From: Sphingobacterium nematocida
GTDB lineage: Bacteria; Bacteroidota; Bacteroidia; Sphingobacteriales; Sphingobacteriaceae
DNA length: 64,000 bases
NCBI RefSeq assembly: GCF_900168125.1
Contig: NZ_FUZF01000002.1
Location: 304,464 to 368,463 of the forward strand
Reading direction: 5' to 3'
In this document: positions 16,744 to 24,637 of the stretch, piece by piece
How positions within the stretch are numbered: position 1 is the stretch's first letter
How the letters are laid out: each line of letters begins with the position of its first letter
Translations under genes and position numbers: made by a program
Notes under the pieces: model-generated
The model's database searches: none
The model's input: the letters and a program-made list of their open reading frames with translations, nothing else
What the model was told of the DNA's origin: nothing

Positions 16744-17387
16744 ATTTTAAGATAGGGGATTTGGTCAGATTTGTAGAGGAGCCCATTGAAGGGCATATTA
16801 CTTCTATTCAAGCAAATGATATCATAGGAGTGACGGATACTACGGGTTTTGAGATACCGGTTTTGAAATCCAAAGTAACATTGGTGCATGGAAATATGCG
16901 AATGCCGGAGGATGATATTGAGGATGGGGAAGCTAGCATAAATCTACCTTTTGTTGATAAGGGGATTTTTGTAGGGATCGCAGGGGAGCAAAAGTTGGGA
17001 TTGGCTAAGTTTTACATTATTAATGAAACCTCATTCGAGCTGTTGGTTAGTATTTCCGAGTTATCGGGTACAAAAGTTACAGGTGTATTTGGTAATTTAA
17101 TTCCGAAGCAGGACTATGCGCAATTTTATATAGCAAACTTTTCAGCTGTCGGCAAATGGCCAACATTTAATATACAGATTATTACGCATAGTAAAATAGC
17201 TCATGTGCAAAGGCAGCCGCTTAGTAAAGAGTTTCGTGTGAAACCTTTAGAATTAATAAATTCTAAAGAGCGCGTAGAGATGTTGAATGACAAAGTCTGG
17301 TTGTACGAATTGGATAAAAAAGAAGAGGATATCGGATTAGATAAGTTGAAATCACACTTTATTTCGCATAGACCTAAAGGGAGATAA
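16740..17387 (+). CDS. DUF2027-type protein lacking the Smr domain
   Basis: 215 aa. It starts with an ATGA overlap on the aminotransferase stop, so translation is probably coupled. The N-terminal MNFKIGDLVRFVEEPIEGHI and DTTGFEIPVLKSKVTLVHG match the start of Bacteroidota DUF2027 proteins, which usually run to about 330-370 aa and end in a DNA-binding Smr (MutS2 C-terminal) domain. Here the protein ends at about the point where that domain would begin and no continuation is seen in other frames before the terminator. It is therefore a short natural variant or an old truncation; its function is unknown. Confidence 0.75.
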   Translation: MNFKIGDLVRFVEEPIEGHITSIQANDIIGVTDTTGFEIPVLKSKVTLVHGNMRMPEDDIEDGEASINLPFVDKGIFVGIAGEQKLGLAKFYIINETSFELLVSISELSGTKVTGVFGNLIPKQDYAQFYIANFSAVGKWPTFNIQIITHSKIAHVQRQPLSKEFRVKPLELINSKERVEMLNDKVWLYELDKKEEDIGLDKLKSHFISHRPKGR

Positions 17388-17406
17388 TGGTAGGTAGAAT
17401 ACGTTT

Positions 17407-17454
17407 AAAAAGACAAAACCGACTTTAAGATTTTAAAGTCGGTTTTGTCTTTTA
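17407..17454. terminator. Bidirectional intrinsic terminator
   Basis: Perfect 22-bp stem (17407-17428 with 17433-17454) with a four-base loop and A/T-runs at both outer ends, between the convergent DUF2027 gene and tsf. Confidence 0.92.
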
Positions 17455-17472
17455 TAATATCTAATTAATAGA

Positions 17473-18309
17473 TTACGCGCCTAACTGAACACGTTTGAAT
17501 GCTGTCACTGTTAATCCTTTAGATACTGAATCTAAGAATTGAGCAATGTTTTTAGATGAATCTTTAACAAACTCTTGGTTTAATAAAGTTGTATCTTTAA
17601 AGAATTTGTTTAATTTACCTTGAGCAATTTTCTCTGCCATTTCAGCAGGTTTACCTTCAGCGATGATTTGATCTTTAGCAATAGCTATCTCACGATCAAT
17701 TGTGTTTTGATCTACACCATCTTTGTCTATAGCAACTGGGTTCATTGCAGCGATTTGCATAGCTACATCTTTACCTGCTTCATCCGCACCAGCTACATCT
17801 GCTGAAAGTCCCACTAATACACCTAGACGGTAGTTACCGTGGATGTAAGCTACTACTTTTTCACCTGTTACGATTTCGTATTTAGAAACGTCAATTTTCT
17901 CACCGATTACACCTGTTTGCTCGATTAAAGATTCTGAAATAACTTTTCCATCAACAGTTAAAGCTTTCAAATCTTCCAAAGAAGCAGGCGTGTTAGCCAA
18001 AGCTACGTCAGCGATTTTTTCTGCGAAAGCAACGAAATCAGAGTTTTTAGCAACGAAATCAGTTTCACAGTTAACTTCTACTACTATACCTGTTTTACCG
18101 TCAGCCGAAGATTTAGCAATGATAACACCTTCGTTAGAGTCACGGTCTTGACGGCTAGCAGCTACTTTAGCTCCTTTTTTGCGTAAGTAGTCAACAGCGG
18201 CTTCAAAGTCACCGTTTGCTTCTACTAAAGCTTTTTTACAATCCATCATACCTGCGCCTGTTTGTTGACGCAATTTGTTTACATCTGATGCAGAAATTTG
18301 TACTGACAT
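17473..18309 (-). CDS. tsf: Elongation factor Ts
   Basis: 278 aa. Nucleotide-exchange factor for EF-Tu. Visible landmarks are the UBA-like N-terminus VNKLRQQTGAGMMDCKKALVEANGDFEAAVDYLRKKG, the VEVNCETDFVAKN core motif (about 77-89), and the C-terminal repeat ending in TVTAFKRVQLGA. The start at 18309 has no Shine-Dalgarno sequence, only an A-rich stretch. It follows rpsB by 166 bases, within which a terminator-like hairpin lies, so its expression can differ from rpsB. Confidence 0.97.
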   Translation of the reverse strand: MSVQISASDVNKLRQQTGAGMMDCKKALVEANGDFEAAVDYLRKKGAKVAASRQDRDSNEGVIIAKSSADGKTGIVVEVNCETDFVAKNSDFVAFAEKIADVALANTPASLEDLKALTVDGKVISESLIEQTGVIGEKIDVSKYEIVTGEKVVAYIHGNYRLGVLVGLSADVAGADEAGKDVAMQIAAMNPVAIDKDGVDQNTIDREIAIAKDQIIAEGKPAEMAEKIAQGKLNKFFKDTTLLNQEFVKDSSKNIAQFLDSVSKGLTVTAFKRVQLGA

Positions 18310-18389
18310 GATATTTTCTTTTTTTTATAAAATTACAATTGTGGGGTTAACAAATGCTTCTCCGATAGGTAAAGCTATTGTTAACATTG

Positions 18390-18460
18390 AAAAAAGAAAC
18401 CGGATAGACATGCAAGGTTTAGGAAGCTTTTCTTCCAGAAACCAACACTTGTCCATCCGG
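18390..18460 (-). terminator. Terminator or attenuator between rpsB and tsf
   Basis: On the minus strand an 11-bp stem (18460-18450 with 18410-18400, one G-U pair) encloses an inner GGAAG/CTTCC hairpin and is followed by a U-rich run (18399-18389). This looks like an intrinsic terminator inside the ribosomal operon; partial read-through would set the rpsB/tsf ratio, as has been proposed for other bacteria. Confidence 0.6.
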
Positions 18461-18475
18461 CCCTATATAGAATAA

Positions 18476-19282
18476 TTATTCTACGTCTTTTGCTTTACGA
18501 GTGCGTTTTCCTGGAGTAGCATCTGCTGCTTCACCATTGTCTACTGCCGCCTTAGCTGCAACAGCTTCTTTTTCCGCATCTTCTTCTTTGTCGCGTTTGC
18601 GCTCTTCCAAACCTTCAACGATTGCTTGTCCGATAATTCCTGCGATTAAGCTAATTGATTTAGTAGCGTCATCGTTTGCAGGGATTGGGAAATCAATGTT
18701 AGTAGGATCAGAGTTTGTATCTACCATCGCAAAAGTAGGAATGTTTAATTTGATAGCCTCAGCTACAGCAATGTGCTCTTTTTTAACATCGATGATGAAT
18801 AAAGCTGCTGGTAGACGGTTCAAATCAGCGATACCTCCTAAAAGGTTTTCTAATTTGATACGCTCACGCTGAATCATTAATTTTTCCTTTTTAGATAATA
18901 CATCGAATGTACCATCTTTTTGCATTTTGTCGATGTTAGACATCTTTTTGATAGACTTACGTACTGTTGCGAAGTTTGTAAGCATACCACCTAACCAACG
19001 CTCAGTAACATAAGGCATGTTTACATCCTTAGCTTGTTGTGCGATGATTTCTTTTGCTTGTTTTTTCGTTGCTACGAATAAAACTTTACGACCTGATTTT
19101 ACGATTTGTTTGATAGCTGAAGCAGCTTCTTCTAATTTCGTAAGGGTCTTGTTTAAATCGATAATGTGGATACCGTTGCGCTCCATGAAAATGTACTTAG
19201 CCATTTTCGGGTCCCATTTACGTGTAAGGTGACCAAAGTGAACACCTGCATCCAATAAATCTTGATAAGTAGTTCTTGCCAT
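18476..19282 (-). CDS. rpsB: 30S ribosomal protein S2
   Basis: 268 aa. Signatures: DLLDAGVHFGHLTRKWDPKM at the N-terminus, RNGIHIIDLNKT, KVLFVATKKQAKEII, YVTERWLGGMLTNF, and FAMVDTNSDPTNIDFPIPANDD. The C-terminus is an acidic/basic tail rich in E, K and A, as in other Bacteroidota. It begins 18 bases after rpsI with a strong Shine-Dalgarno sequence (AAAGGAGG on the minus strand, 19298-19291, eight bases before the ATG), unusual in a phylum that mostly does without one. Confidence 0.98.
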   Translation of the reverse strand: MARTTYQDLLDAGVHFGHLTRKWDPKMAKYIFMERNGIHIIDLNKTLTKLEEAASAIKQIVKSGRKVLFVATKKQAKEIIAQQAKDVNMPYVTERWLGGMLTNFATVRKSIKKMSNIDKMQKDGTFDVLSKKEKLMIQRERIKLENLLGGIADLNRLPAALFIIDVKKEHIAVAEAIKLNIPTFAMVDTNSDPTNIDFPIPANDDATKSISLIAGIIGQAIVEGLEERKRDKEEDAEKEAVAAKAAVDNGEAADATPGKRTRKAKDVE

Positions 19283-19300
19283 TTTTTGATCCTCCTTTGA

Positions 19301-19687
19301 TTAACGTTTACTGAATTGGAATCTTCTACGAGCTTTCTTGCGTCCTGGTTTTTTACGCTCAACCATACGGTCATCACGTGTTACTAAACCTTTAGCGCGT
19401 AAAGCTGGTTTTACTTCTGGATCTAGCTCAACTAGTGCTTTAGCGATTGCTAAACGTACAGCTTCTGCTTGACCTTTTACTCCACCACCATGAACGTTAA
19501 CTTTGACATCAAAGTTTGCTAATGACTCGGCTACTAATAAAGATTGAGTAGCGATGTATTGCAAAGGTAATGTTGGGAAATACTCTTTGTAATCTTTACC
19601 ATTAATGATAATGTTACCACTTCCTGCTCCTAAGTAAATACGAGCAACAGCAGTTTTTCTTCTTCCTGAAGTGTTAGTTGTTGACAT
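19301..19687 (-). CDS. rpsI: 30S ribosomal protein S9
   Basis: 128 aa. Starts STTNTSGRRKTAVARIYL and ends in the basic tail with PGRKKARRRFQFSKR that reaches the P-site tRNA; HGGGVKGQAEAVRLAIAKAL is the central conserved block. It lies 11 bases after rplM. The minus strand carries AAGGAGC (19700-19694) six bases before the ATG, a good Shine-Dalgarno match. Confidence 0.98.
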   Translation of the reverse strand: MSTTNTSGRRKTAVARIYLGAGSGNIIINGKDYKEYFPTLPLQYIATQSLLVAESLANFDVKVNVHGGGVKGQAEAVRLAIAKALVELDPEVKPALRAKGLVTRDDRMVERKKPGRKKARRRFQFSKR

Positions 19688-19698
19688 AATAGTGCTCC

Positions 19699-20142
19699 TT
19701 AGAATTTAACTGGTTTTGGATTTTGTGCCTCATGTTTGTGCTCACCACCAGCGTAAACAAATAAGTTTTTGAATAACTGACGGCCAAGACGGTTTTTAGG
19801 TAACATACCACGAACCGCTTTTTCGATGATGCGCTCAGGATGCTTCGCCATTAATTCTTTAGGAGAAACAAAACGCTGACCACCTGGGTAGCCTGTGTAG
19901 CGAACATAAGTTTTGTCGCCTAATTTGTTTCCTGTCAACTTAATTTTGTCCGCATTGATAACAATAACGTTATCACCGCAGTCTACGTGTGGGGTAAATG
20001 TAGGCTTGTGTTTTCCACGAATTACTTTCGCAATTTCACTGGCCAAGCGCCCCAAGATCTCGCCCTCAGCGTCAACAACGATCCACTCTTTGTTAACGGT
20101 GTTCTTGTTGGCAGAGACAGTTTTGTAACTTAACGTATTCAC
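19699..20142 (-). CDS. rplM: 50S ribosomal protein L13
   Basis: 147 aa. Conserved blocks [30 protein letters not shown] (here [15 protein letters not shown]), [24 protein letters not shown] and [17 protein letters not shown]. First gene of the rplM-rpsI-rpsB-tsf unit. No Shine-Dalgarno sequence precedes it, in contrast to rpsI and rpsB. Its promoter is a good match at 20205-20237. Confidence 0.98.
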   Translation of the reverse strand: MNTLSYKTVSANKNTVNKEWIVVDAEGEILGRLASEIAKVIRGKHKPTFTPHVDCGDNVIVINADKIKLTGNKLGDKTYVRYTGYPGGQRFVSPKELMAKHPERIIEKAVRGMLPKNRLGRQLFKNLFVYAGGEHKHEAQNPKPVKF

Positions 20143-20204
20143 TTGCTTTTATTTAATTAATTAATTTTGTTATCTTCTCAATCGTAATCACTACAATCGG
20201 ATTG

Positions 20205-20237
20205 CAAAGGTACATTTTTTATTTCTTATTTTGCAAA
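20205..20237 (-). promoter_or_regulatory. Promoter of the rplM operon
   Basis: On the minus strand: -33 TTTG (20237-20234), 21-base spacer, -7 TACCTTTG (20212-20205). This is a full match to the Bacteroidota consensus and predicts a leader of about 55 bases before rplM. Confidence 0.75.
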
Positions 20238-20395
20238 GTATAGTTCTGTTATTTTTTTAGGCTTTTATGTAGAGGATTTTCGCTTTTTATGTGTAGATGT
20301 ATGGTTTAACATTTATTAAGATAATACGTATTAAACTTTTTGATACTATTGTACTCTTTTTCTACAGCAATATGCTACCTTAGTAAGGTGTTACA

Positions 20396-22120
20396 ATGGA
20401 TTCGACGATGATTTTAAATAGAAAGATGGTATCTCGCATTAAGAAAATAGTGTTTTTTGGTTTGATGCTAACAGGCGGTGTTGCTACGGCTCAAACTACT
20501 GAACCGCCTTATAAGATGCAGTTGGCTAAAATTGAGGAACGCCTTAAAGTTGGTGACTTTAGAGAGGCTATGAGTGAGATGGATCGTATTACGGCCCAAT
20601 ATCCAAAAGCAGCAGAGGTGTATTATGCCAAAGGATTGTTATTTGGGCAGACGGGTAATTATGAAGAGGCTTTGGGAAATGCAAAGACGGCATACGAGTA
20701 TGACCCTAGTATCATGCACGCTAATTTTGTTGTCGAGTTGTATAAAAGTAAACAGAATTGGACAGAGGCGGCAGCGCTAATGAGAGAGCTTCGACTCAAA
20801 TATCCTATGCTGTCGTCCGTAGGGAGGGACTTGATGATGATTCTTTCTAACGATAAAAAATTAGATGAGGCTGTATCAGTGTATAAGGATGAGGTGACAA
20901 AGGGGCATGTCTCTGATACGCTAGACGTTGTTTTAGCTGATGTGTATGTCATGAACGGGAAGCATAAGGAGGCAAGGGCGGTGCTAGAACCATGGGACGG
21001 AAAATCTGGTTTGAGACATGTTTACGGTACATTGGGATATATAAATTTAGAAGAGGGTAAGCCTAAGCAAGCTGTTGCTGTATTAGAGCGGGGTGTTAAA
21101 TTCAGTAAAGATCCTGTGCTGTATCTTGATCTTGCCGATGCTTATAAAGCGGACAACAAGAATAAACAGGTTTTTGAAACGCTGAAGCTGGCGTTTGAAT
21201 CAAATAAGGTGGATTTTGTTGATAAGCATCGTGTCATGCAAAGCTTGATGCATCCTGGTTTTAAGGATTTTTCTATCGGTCAAATTCAAGAATTGGCAAA
21301 TATCTTAGTATTGGTACATCCGAGGATAGCAGAAAGCCATGTTATTAAGGGTGAGGTGTTGTGGCGGGGTGGAAATACGGCCGAGGCACGGTCTTTATTT
21401 CTTACTGCTGTAGGACTCAACCCGAGACATGTAGATGCTTGGCGCATGTTGATTAATACGGATCTGGGTCTCAATCAGGTAAATGAGGCAATACAGCACG
21501 CCGATGAGGCAATGCGGGCAAACCCTGGAAATGCTATGCTAATGTATTTTGCAGGATTATCCTTTATGGTAAAGGAGGATTACGAAAAGACAAGATCCAT
21601 GTTGGAAATGGCTTTAGATCATAGTGAAGAAGAAAACACATATTTGAGATCGATTATCTACAGTGGGTTGGGAGATCTTTATCACCAATTGAAGATGGAT
21701 GCTGCATCAGACGTGGCTTACGAAGAAGCCATTCAGCTGGACAGTACGAATAGTACAGCAATGAATAATCTTGCGTATTATTTGTCTATCCGTAAGCAAG
21801 ATCTGGATAAAGCGGCCGAGTTTGCTCGGAGGGCGAATGTGTTGGATGCTAACTCTTCTACTTTTCAGGATACTTATGCATGGGTTTTATTTCAGCAAGG
21901 AAATTATAATGAAGCTGCTGTCTGGATGGAAAAGGCTATAAAATCGTCCTCCTCGCCGTCAGCACTGTTGTTTGAACATTCTGGGGATATTTTGATAAAG
22001 CTCGGACGGGAAAAGGAAGCCATTAAGCGATGGGAAAAGGCATTGTCATTGACAAAAGATAATCAGGTCGATGTCGAAAAAATAAAATTAAAAATAAAAG
22101 AGAAACGATATGTTGACTAG
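20396..22120 (+). CDS. TPR-repeat periplasmic protein
   Basis: 574 aa from 20396; an alternative ATG at 20426 gives a neater signal peptide (MVSRIKKIVFFGLMLTGG...ATAQ) and may be the true start. The mature protein is a long array of tetratricopeptide repeats, visible as YYAKGLLFGQTGNYEEAL, DAWRMLINTDLGLNQVNEA, AMNNLAYYLSIRKQDLDKA and TYAWVLFQQGNYNEAAVW. Such proteins scaffold partners and have no catalysis. Its stop overlaps the start of the DUF4292 lipoprotein by 11 bases, and an EnvC-like gene follows, so it probably works in the cell envelope. Confidence 0.85.
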   Translation: MDSTMILNRKMVSRIKKIVFFGLMLTGGVATAQTTEPPYKMQLAKIEERLKVGDFREAMSEMDRITAQYPKAAEVYYAKGLLFGQTGNYEEALGNAKTAYEYDPSIMHANFVVELYKSKQNWTEAAALMRELRLKYPMLSSVGRDLMMILSNDKKLDEAVSVYKDEVTKGHVSDTLDVVLADVYVMNGKHKEARAVLEPWDGKSGLRHVYGTLGYINLEEGKPKQAVAVLERGVKFSKDPVLYLDLADAYKADNKNKQVFETLKLAFESNKVDFVDKHRVMQSLMHPGFKDFSIGQIQELANILVLVHPRIAESHVIKGEVLWRGGNTAEARSLFLTAVGLNPRHVDAWRMLINTDLGLNQVNEAIQHADEAMRANPGNAMLMYFAGLSFMVKEDYEKTRSMLEMALDHSEEENTYLRSIIYSGLGDLYHQLKMDAASDVAYEEAIQLDSTNSTAMNNLAYYLSIRKQDLDKAAEFARRANVLDANSSTFQDTYAWVLFQQGNYNEAAVWMEKAIKSSSSPSALLFEHSGDILIKLGREKEAIKRWEKALSLTKDNQVDVEKIKLKIKEKRYVD

Positions 22121-22880
22121 GTGTTTGTTTTTTTTGCTTTCATTATTAATTATTGTGGGATGCGGAAGTAAGAAGAAGTTGATAGGTACGAATCCTGAAG
22201 CCAGTACGGTAAATAGAACTACGGCGGAAGGGTATTTGATTAATAATCTAGATTTTCGAACTTTTAACGGAAGGGCAAAAGCAAAGGTTGAGTTTGATAA
22301 TGAAAAGCAAGATGTGACATTGCATGTTCGAATGCAGCGCGATCAAGCTATTTGGATTTCTGTAACTGCTACTATGTTTAATTATGAAGCGGCCCGTGTT
22401 AAAATCACGCCGGACAGTATTCAAATATTAAACAAAATGCAAAGTACTTATATTTCAAAACCGTTCGCGTATGTACATCGGTATACCGGGGCAGGGATTT
22501 CTTTTTCTGCTCTGCAAGATCTCTTGATGGCAAATGTATCACAGTCTTTGTTGAGGACAGACCAGATCACTGTGGCTAGTGCATCGGATGAAGTGCAGAT
22601 TGTAGGGGTCAAGGGAGATCTTTCTTTTCAATATAGCTTGAATGAAAAGCACAGACCGAAAGTATTTCGATTAAACGCGGTAGGTGCCAGTGATAATCTT
22701 GAATCATATTACAGCAGCTTTGTGATTTCTGATGGTTATAACTTTCCGCAGAATCAACATATTAAGTTGAGTGCTGGCGGAATGAATATAAGTGCTGTTT
22801 TGAACTATAACAAAGCGGAATTTAATCAAAATGTAGAAATGCCTTTTCTCATTCCATCAAAGTATAAGATGATACCGTGA
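22110..22880 (+). CDS. DUF4292 lipoprotein
   Basis: 256 aa. Lipoprotein signal with IIVGC (Cys18). The body matches the Bacteroidota DUF4292 pattern: FRTFNGRAKAKVEFDNEKQD, then RMQRDQAIWISVTATMFNYEAARVKITPDSI, and a beta-rich remainder, similar in layout to LolB/LppX-like lipid-binding folds. Function is unknown; the context (TPR protein before it, EnvC-like protein after it) is conserved in my memory of Bacteroidota genomes and suggests an envelope role. It overlaps the TPR gene by 11 bases, which implies translational coupling. Confidence 0.85.
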   Translation: MLTRCLFFLLSLLIIVGCGSKKKLIGTNPEASTVNRTTAEGYLINNLDFRTFNGRAKAKVEFDNEKQDVTLHVRMQRDQAIWISVTATMFNYEAARVKITPDSIQILNKMQSTYISKPFAYVHRYTGAGISFSALQDLLMANVSQSLLRTDQITVASASDEVQIVGVKGDLSFQYSLNEKHRPKVFRLNAVGASDNLESYYSSFVISDGYNFPQNQHIKLSAGGMNISAVLNYNKAEFNQNVEMPFLIPSKYKMIP

Positions 22881-22978
22881 GGCATTAGGTGTTAAAATAC
22901 GATTTTTATTAGGCAAGTAAGCGAGATATGTTTATTTTTGGAGGCTGTATAAAAGGCTAAATTAAGAAGTAGCAATTC

Positions 22979-24244
22979 ATGATTTTGAAGAAAATATTAT
23001 TCATTATATTTATAATTGGCGCGGGCGTGCATTTTTCCTACGGTCAGAGTAGTGCTCAATTAAAAAAGCAACTGGAAAAGATAAATGCCGATATTTCTGC
23101 CTTAAATAAAGAATTGAGTGCAAAAACAAAAGAAAAACTTCTTTCTCAAAAGGAGGTGAACGCACTCAGTAGACAGCTTAACCTAAGAGAGGATAAGATT
23201 ACGATAATTAATAAGGAACTCGGCAATCTTTCTTACCAGATCAATGAAAATACGAAATCGGTGAACGGATTGAAGGCCGAATTGGAGCGAATCAGAAAGG
23301 ATTATGAGAAGATGATCATGTTTGCATTTCGTAACAAAAACGGCTACAACAAGATGATGTTTATTTTCGCTTCCAAGGACTTTAACCAAGCCTTTAAACG
23401 AGTCAAGTATCTTCAACAGTTCAATGATGCACGAAAAATTAAGGCTGCGGAGATAGAGGGAGTGAAAAAAGAAATTGAATTAAAAATAGCTCGATTAGAG
23501 GCCGATAGAAAAGCGCAAAGAGAGCTTTTGGCTGAGCAGCAGAATGAGAAGAGTATTATCGCTAAAGATCGTTCTGCACATCAGGTCGAGTTAAGTCAAT
23601 TGGCTAAGGAAGAAAAGTCCTTCAAAGGGAGGCTGAGTGCTAAACAGCAAGAGAAGAAGAAGATGGAAGCGTTGATCCGTGCAGCAGTACAACGTGAAAT
23701 AGCCGAGGAAAGACGTAAGGCAGAGGCCGAACGAAAACGTCTAGCAGAGGCGGAGGCGAAGCGTACAGGCAAAACTGTAGAAGAAGTCGAAAAGAAAACA
23801 CCTAAGAAGACCGATAGTGAAGTGTTGCGTTCTACACCAGAAGCTGAAAGATTGTCCGCAGATTTTAAATCTAATAGGGGGCGTTTGCCTTGGCCTGTGG
23901 CTCAGGGTAATATCGCACGGGGCTTTGGTATGCGGACGATCGAAGGTATTTCTACTTTTGAACCGGATATCGCTATTCGTACCGGGCCAGGCGCTGGTGT
24001 GAGGGCTGTTTTTGATGGAGAAGTTGTACAAGCTGTATCTGGCGTTATCGTAATTCGACATGGTGAATACTTTAGTTTCTACTCTAATTTGGCTTCGGTA
24101 AGTGTACGTAGAGGGCAGAACGTAAGTAGAGGTCAGCAGATCGGTACGGCAGACGATGATCCAGATTTAGGGTTTCCTGTTGTCAATTTTGGACTATCTC
24201 AGGGAACTAAGGAATTTGACCCATCTTCTTGGATAGCAAGATAG
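22979..24244 (+). CDS. EnvC-like amidase activator (degenerate LytM/M23 domain)
   Basis: 421 aa. Signal peptide (to about residue 21, SYGQ), a long coiled coil (about 25-275, with KKQLEKINADISALNKELSA and a Lys/Glu/Ala-rich second half) and a C-terminal LytM domain (about 305-421). The zinc ligands of active M23 peptidases are not intact: the usual HxH near the end reads VNFGL, and the first His region reads TFEPDIAI. That is the state of EnvC and NlpD, which activate cell-division amidases rather than cut peptidoglycan. A TATTTTTG box at 22933-22940 may be its promoter. Confidence 0.88.
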   Translation: MILKKILFIIFIIGAGVHFSYGQSSAQLKKQLEKINADISALNKELSAKTKEKLLSQKEVNALSRQLNLREDKITIINKELGNLSYQINENTKSVNGLKAELERIRKDYEKMIMFAFRNKNGYNKMMFIFASKDFNQAFKRVKYLQQFNDARKIKAAEIEGVKKEIELKIARLEADRKAQRELLAEQQNEKSIIAKDRSAHQVELSQLAKEEKSFKGRLSAKQQEKKKMEALIRAAVQREIAEERRKAEAERKRLAEAEAKRTGKTVEEVEKKTPKKTDSEVLRSTPEAERLSADFKSNRGRLPWPVAQGNIARGFGMRTIEGISTFEPDIAIRTGPGAGVRAVFDGEVVQAVSGVIVIRHGEYFSFYSNLASVSVRRGQNVSRGQQIGTADDDPDLGFPVVNFGLSQGTKEFDPSSWIAR

Positions 24245-24328
24245 TTACGGGATATTAATTTATTAATAACTATATTTGTGTTAACGGAGTAATTATTGTA
24301 AGAGTTTTTATACGCATAAAAGAATAAA

Positions 24329-24529
24329 ATGTATACATCAAATTTATTATTTATAGGAACCCAAGAGATTATCATTATCGTGGTGTTGGTTCTGTTGTTG
24401 TTTGGAGGAAAGAAAATTCCTGAGTTAATGCGTGGTTTGGGACGTGGTGTGAAAGAATTTAAGGATGGACAAAAGGAAGAGCCATCTGAGCAAAAAAACA
24501 ATACATCTGATAATACAAGCAATCCTTAA
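24329..24529 (+). CDS. tatA: Sec-independent translocase subunit TatA
   Basis: 66 aa. One N-terminal transmembrane helix (about 8-26) followed by the hinge FGGKKIPELMRGLGRGVKEFKDG, the classical TatA amphipathic helix, and a short charged tail. TatA forms the pore of the twin-arginine pathway with TatC. It stands alone here, with no tatC near, and ends in a strong terminator. A TATATTTG box at 24273-24280 would give a leader of about 45 bases. Confidence 0.93.
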   Translation: MYTSNLLFIGTQEIIIIVVLVLLLFGGKKIPELMRGLGRGVKEFKDGQKEEPSEQKNNTSDNTSNP

Positions 24530-24546
24530 TGATTGTATTACAAATG

Positions 24547-24595
24547 AAAAGGAGGATTTGATCTTGCTCTTAGCTTGATCAAATCCTCCTTTTTT
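24547..24595 (+). terminator. Intrinsic terminator of tatA
   Basis: Perfect 17-bp stem (24547-24563 with 24577-24593), 13-base loop, and T-run. Confidence 0.92.
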
Positions 24596-24637
24596 ATTAT
24601 AAATCTCGCCCACTAGTCGGCTGAAAAACTAGAAAGC

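Noticed and set aside
18501-18872. 123-codon Ala/Ser-rich frame opposite rpsB
   Set aside because: Mirror of the rpsB C-terminal coding sequence, whose identity is certain.
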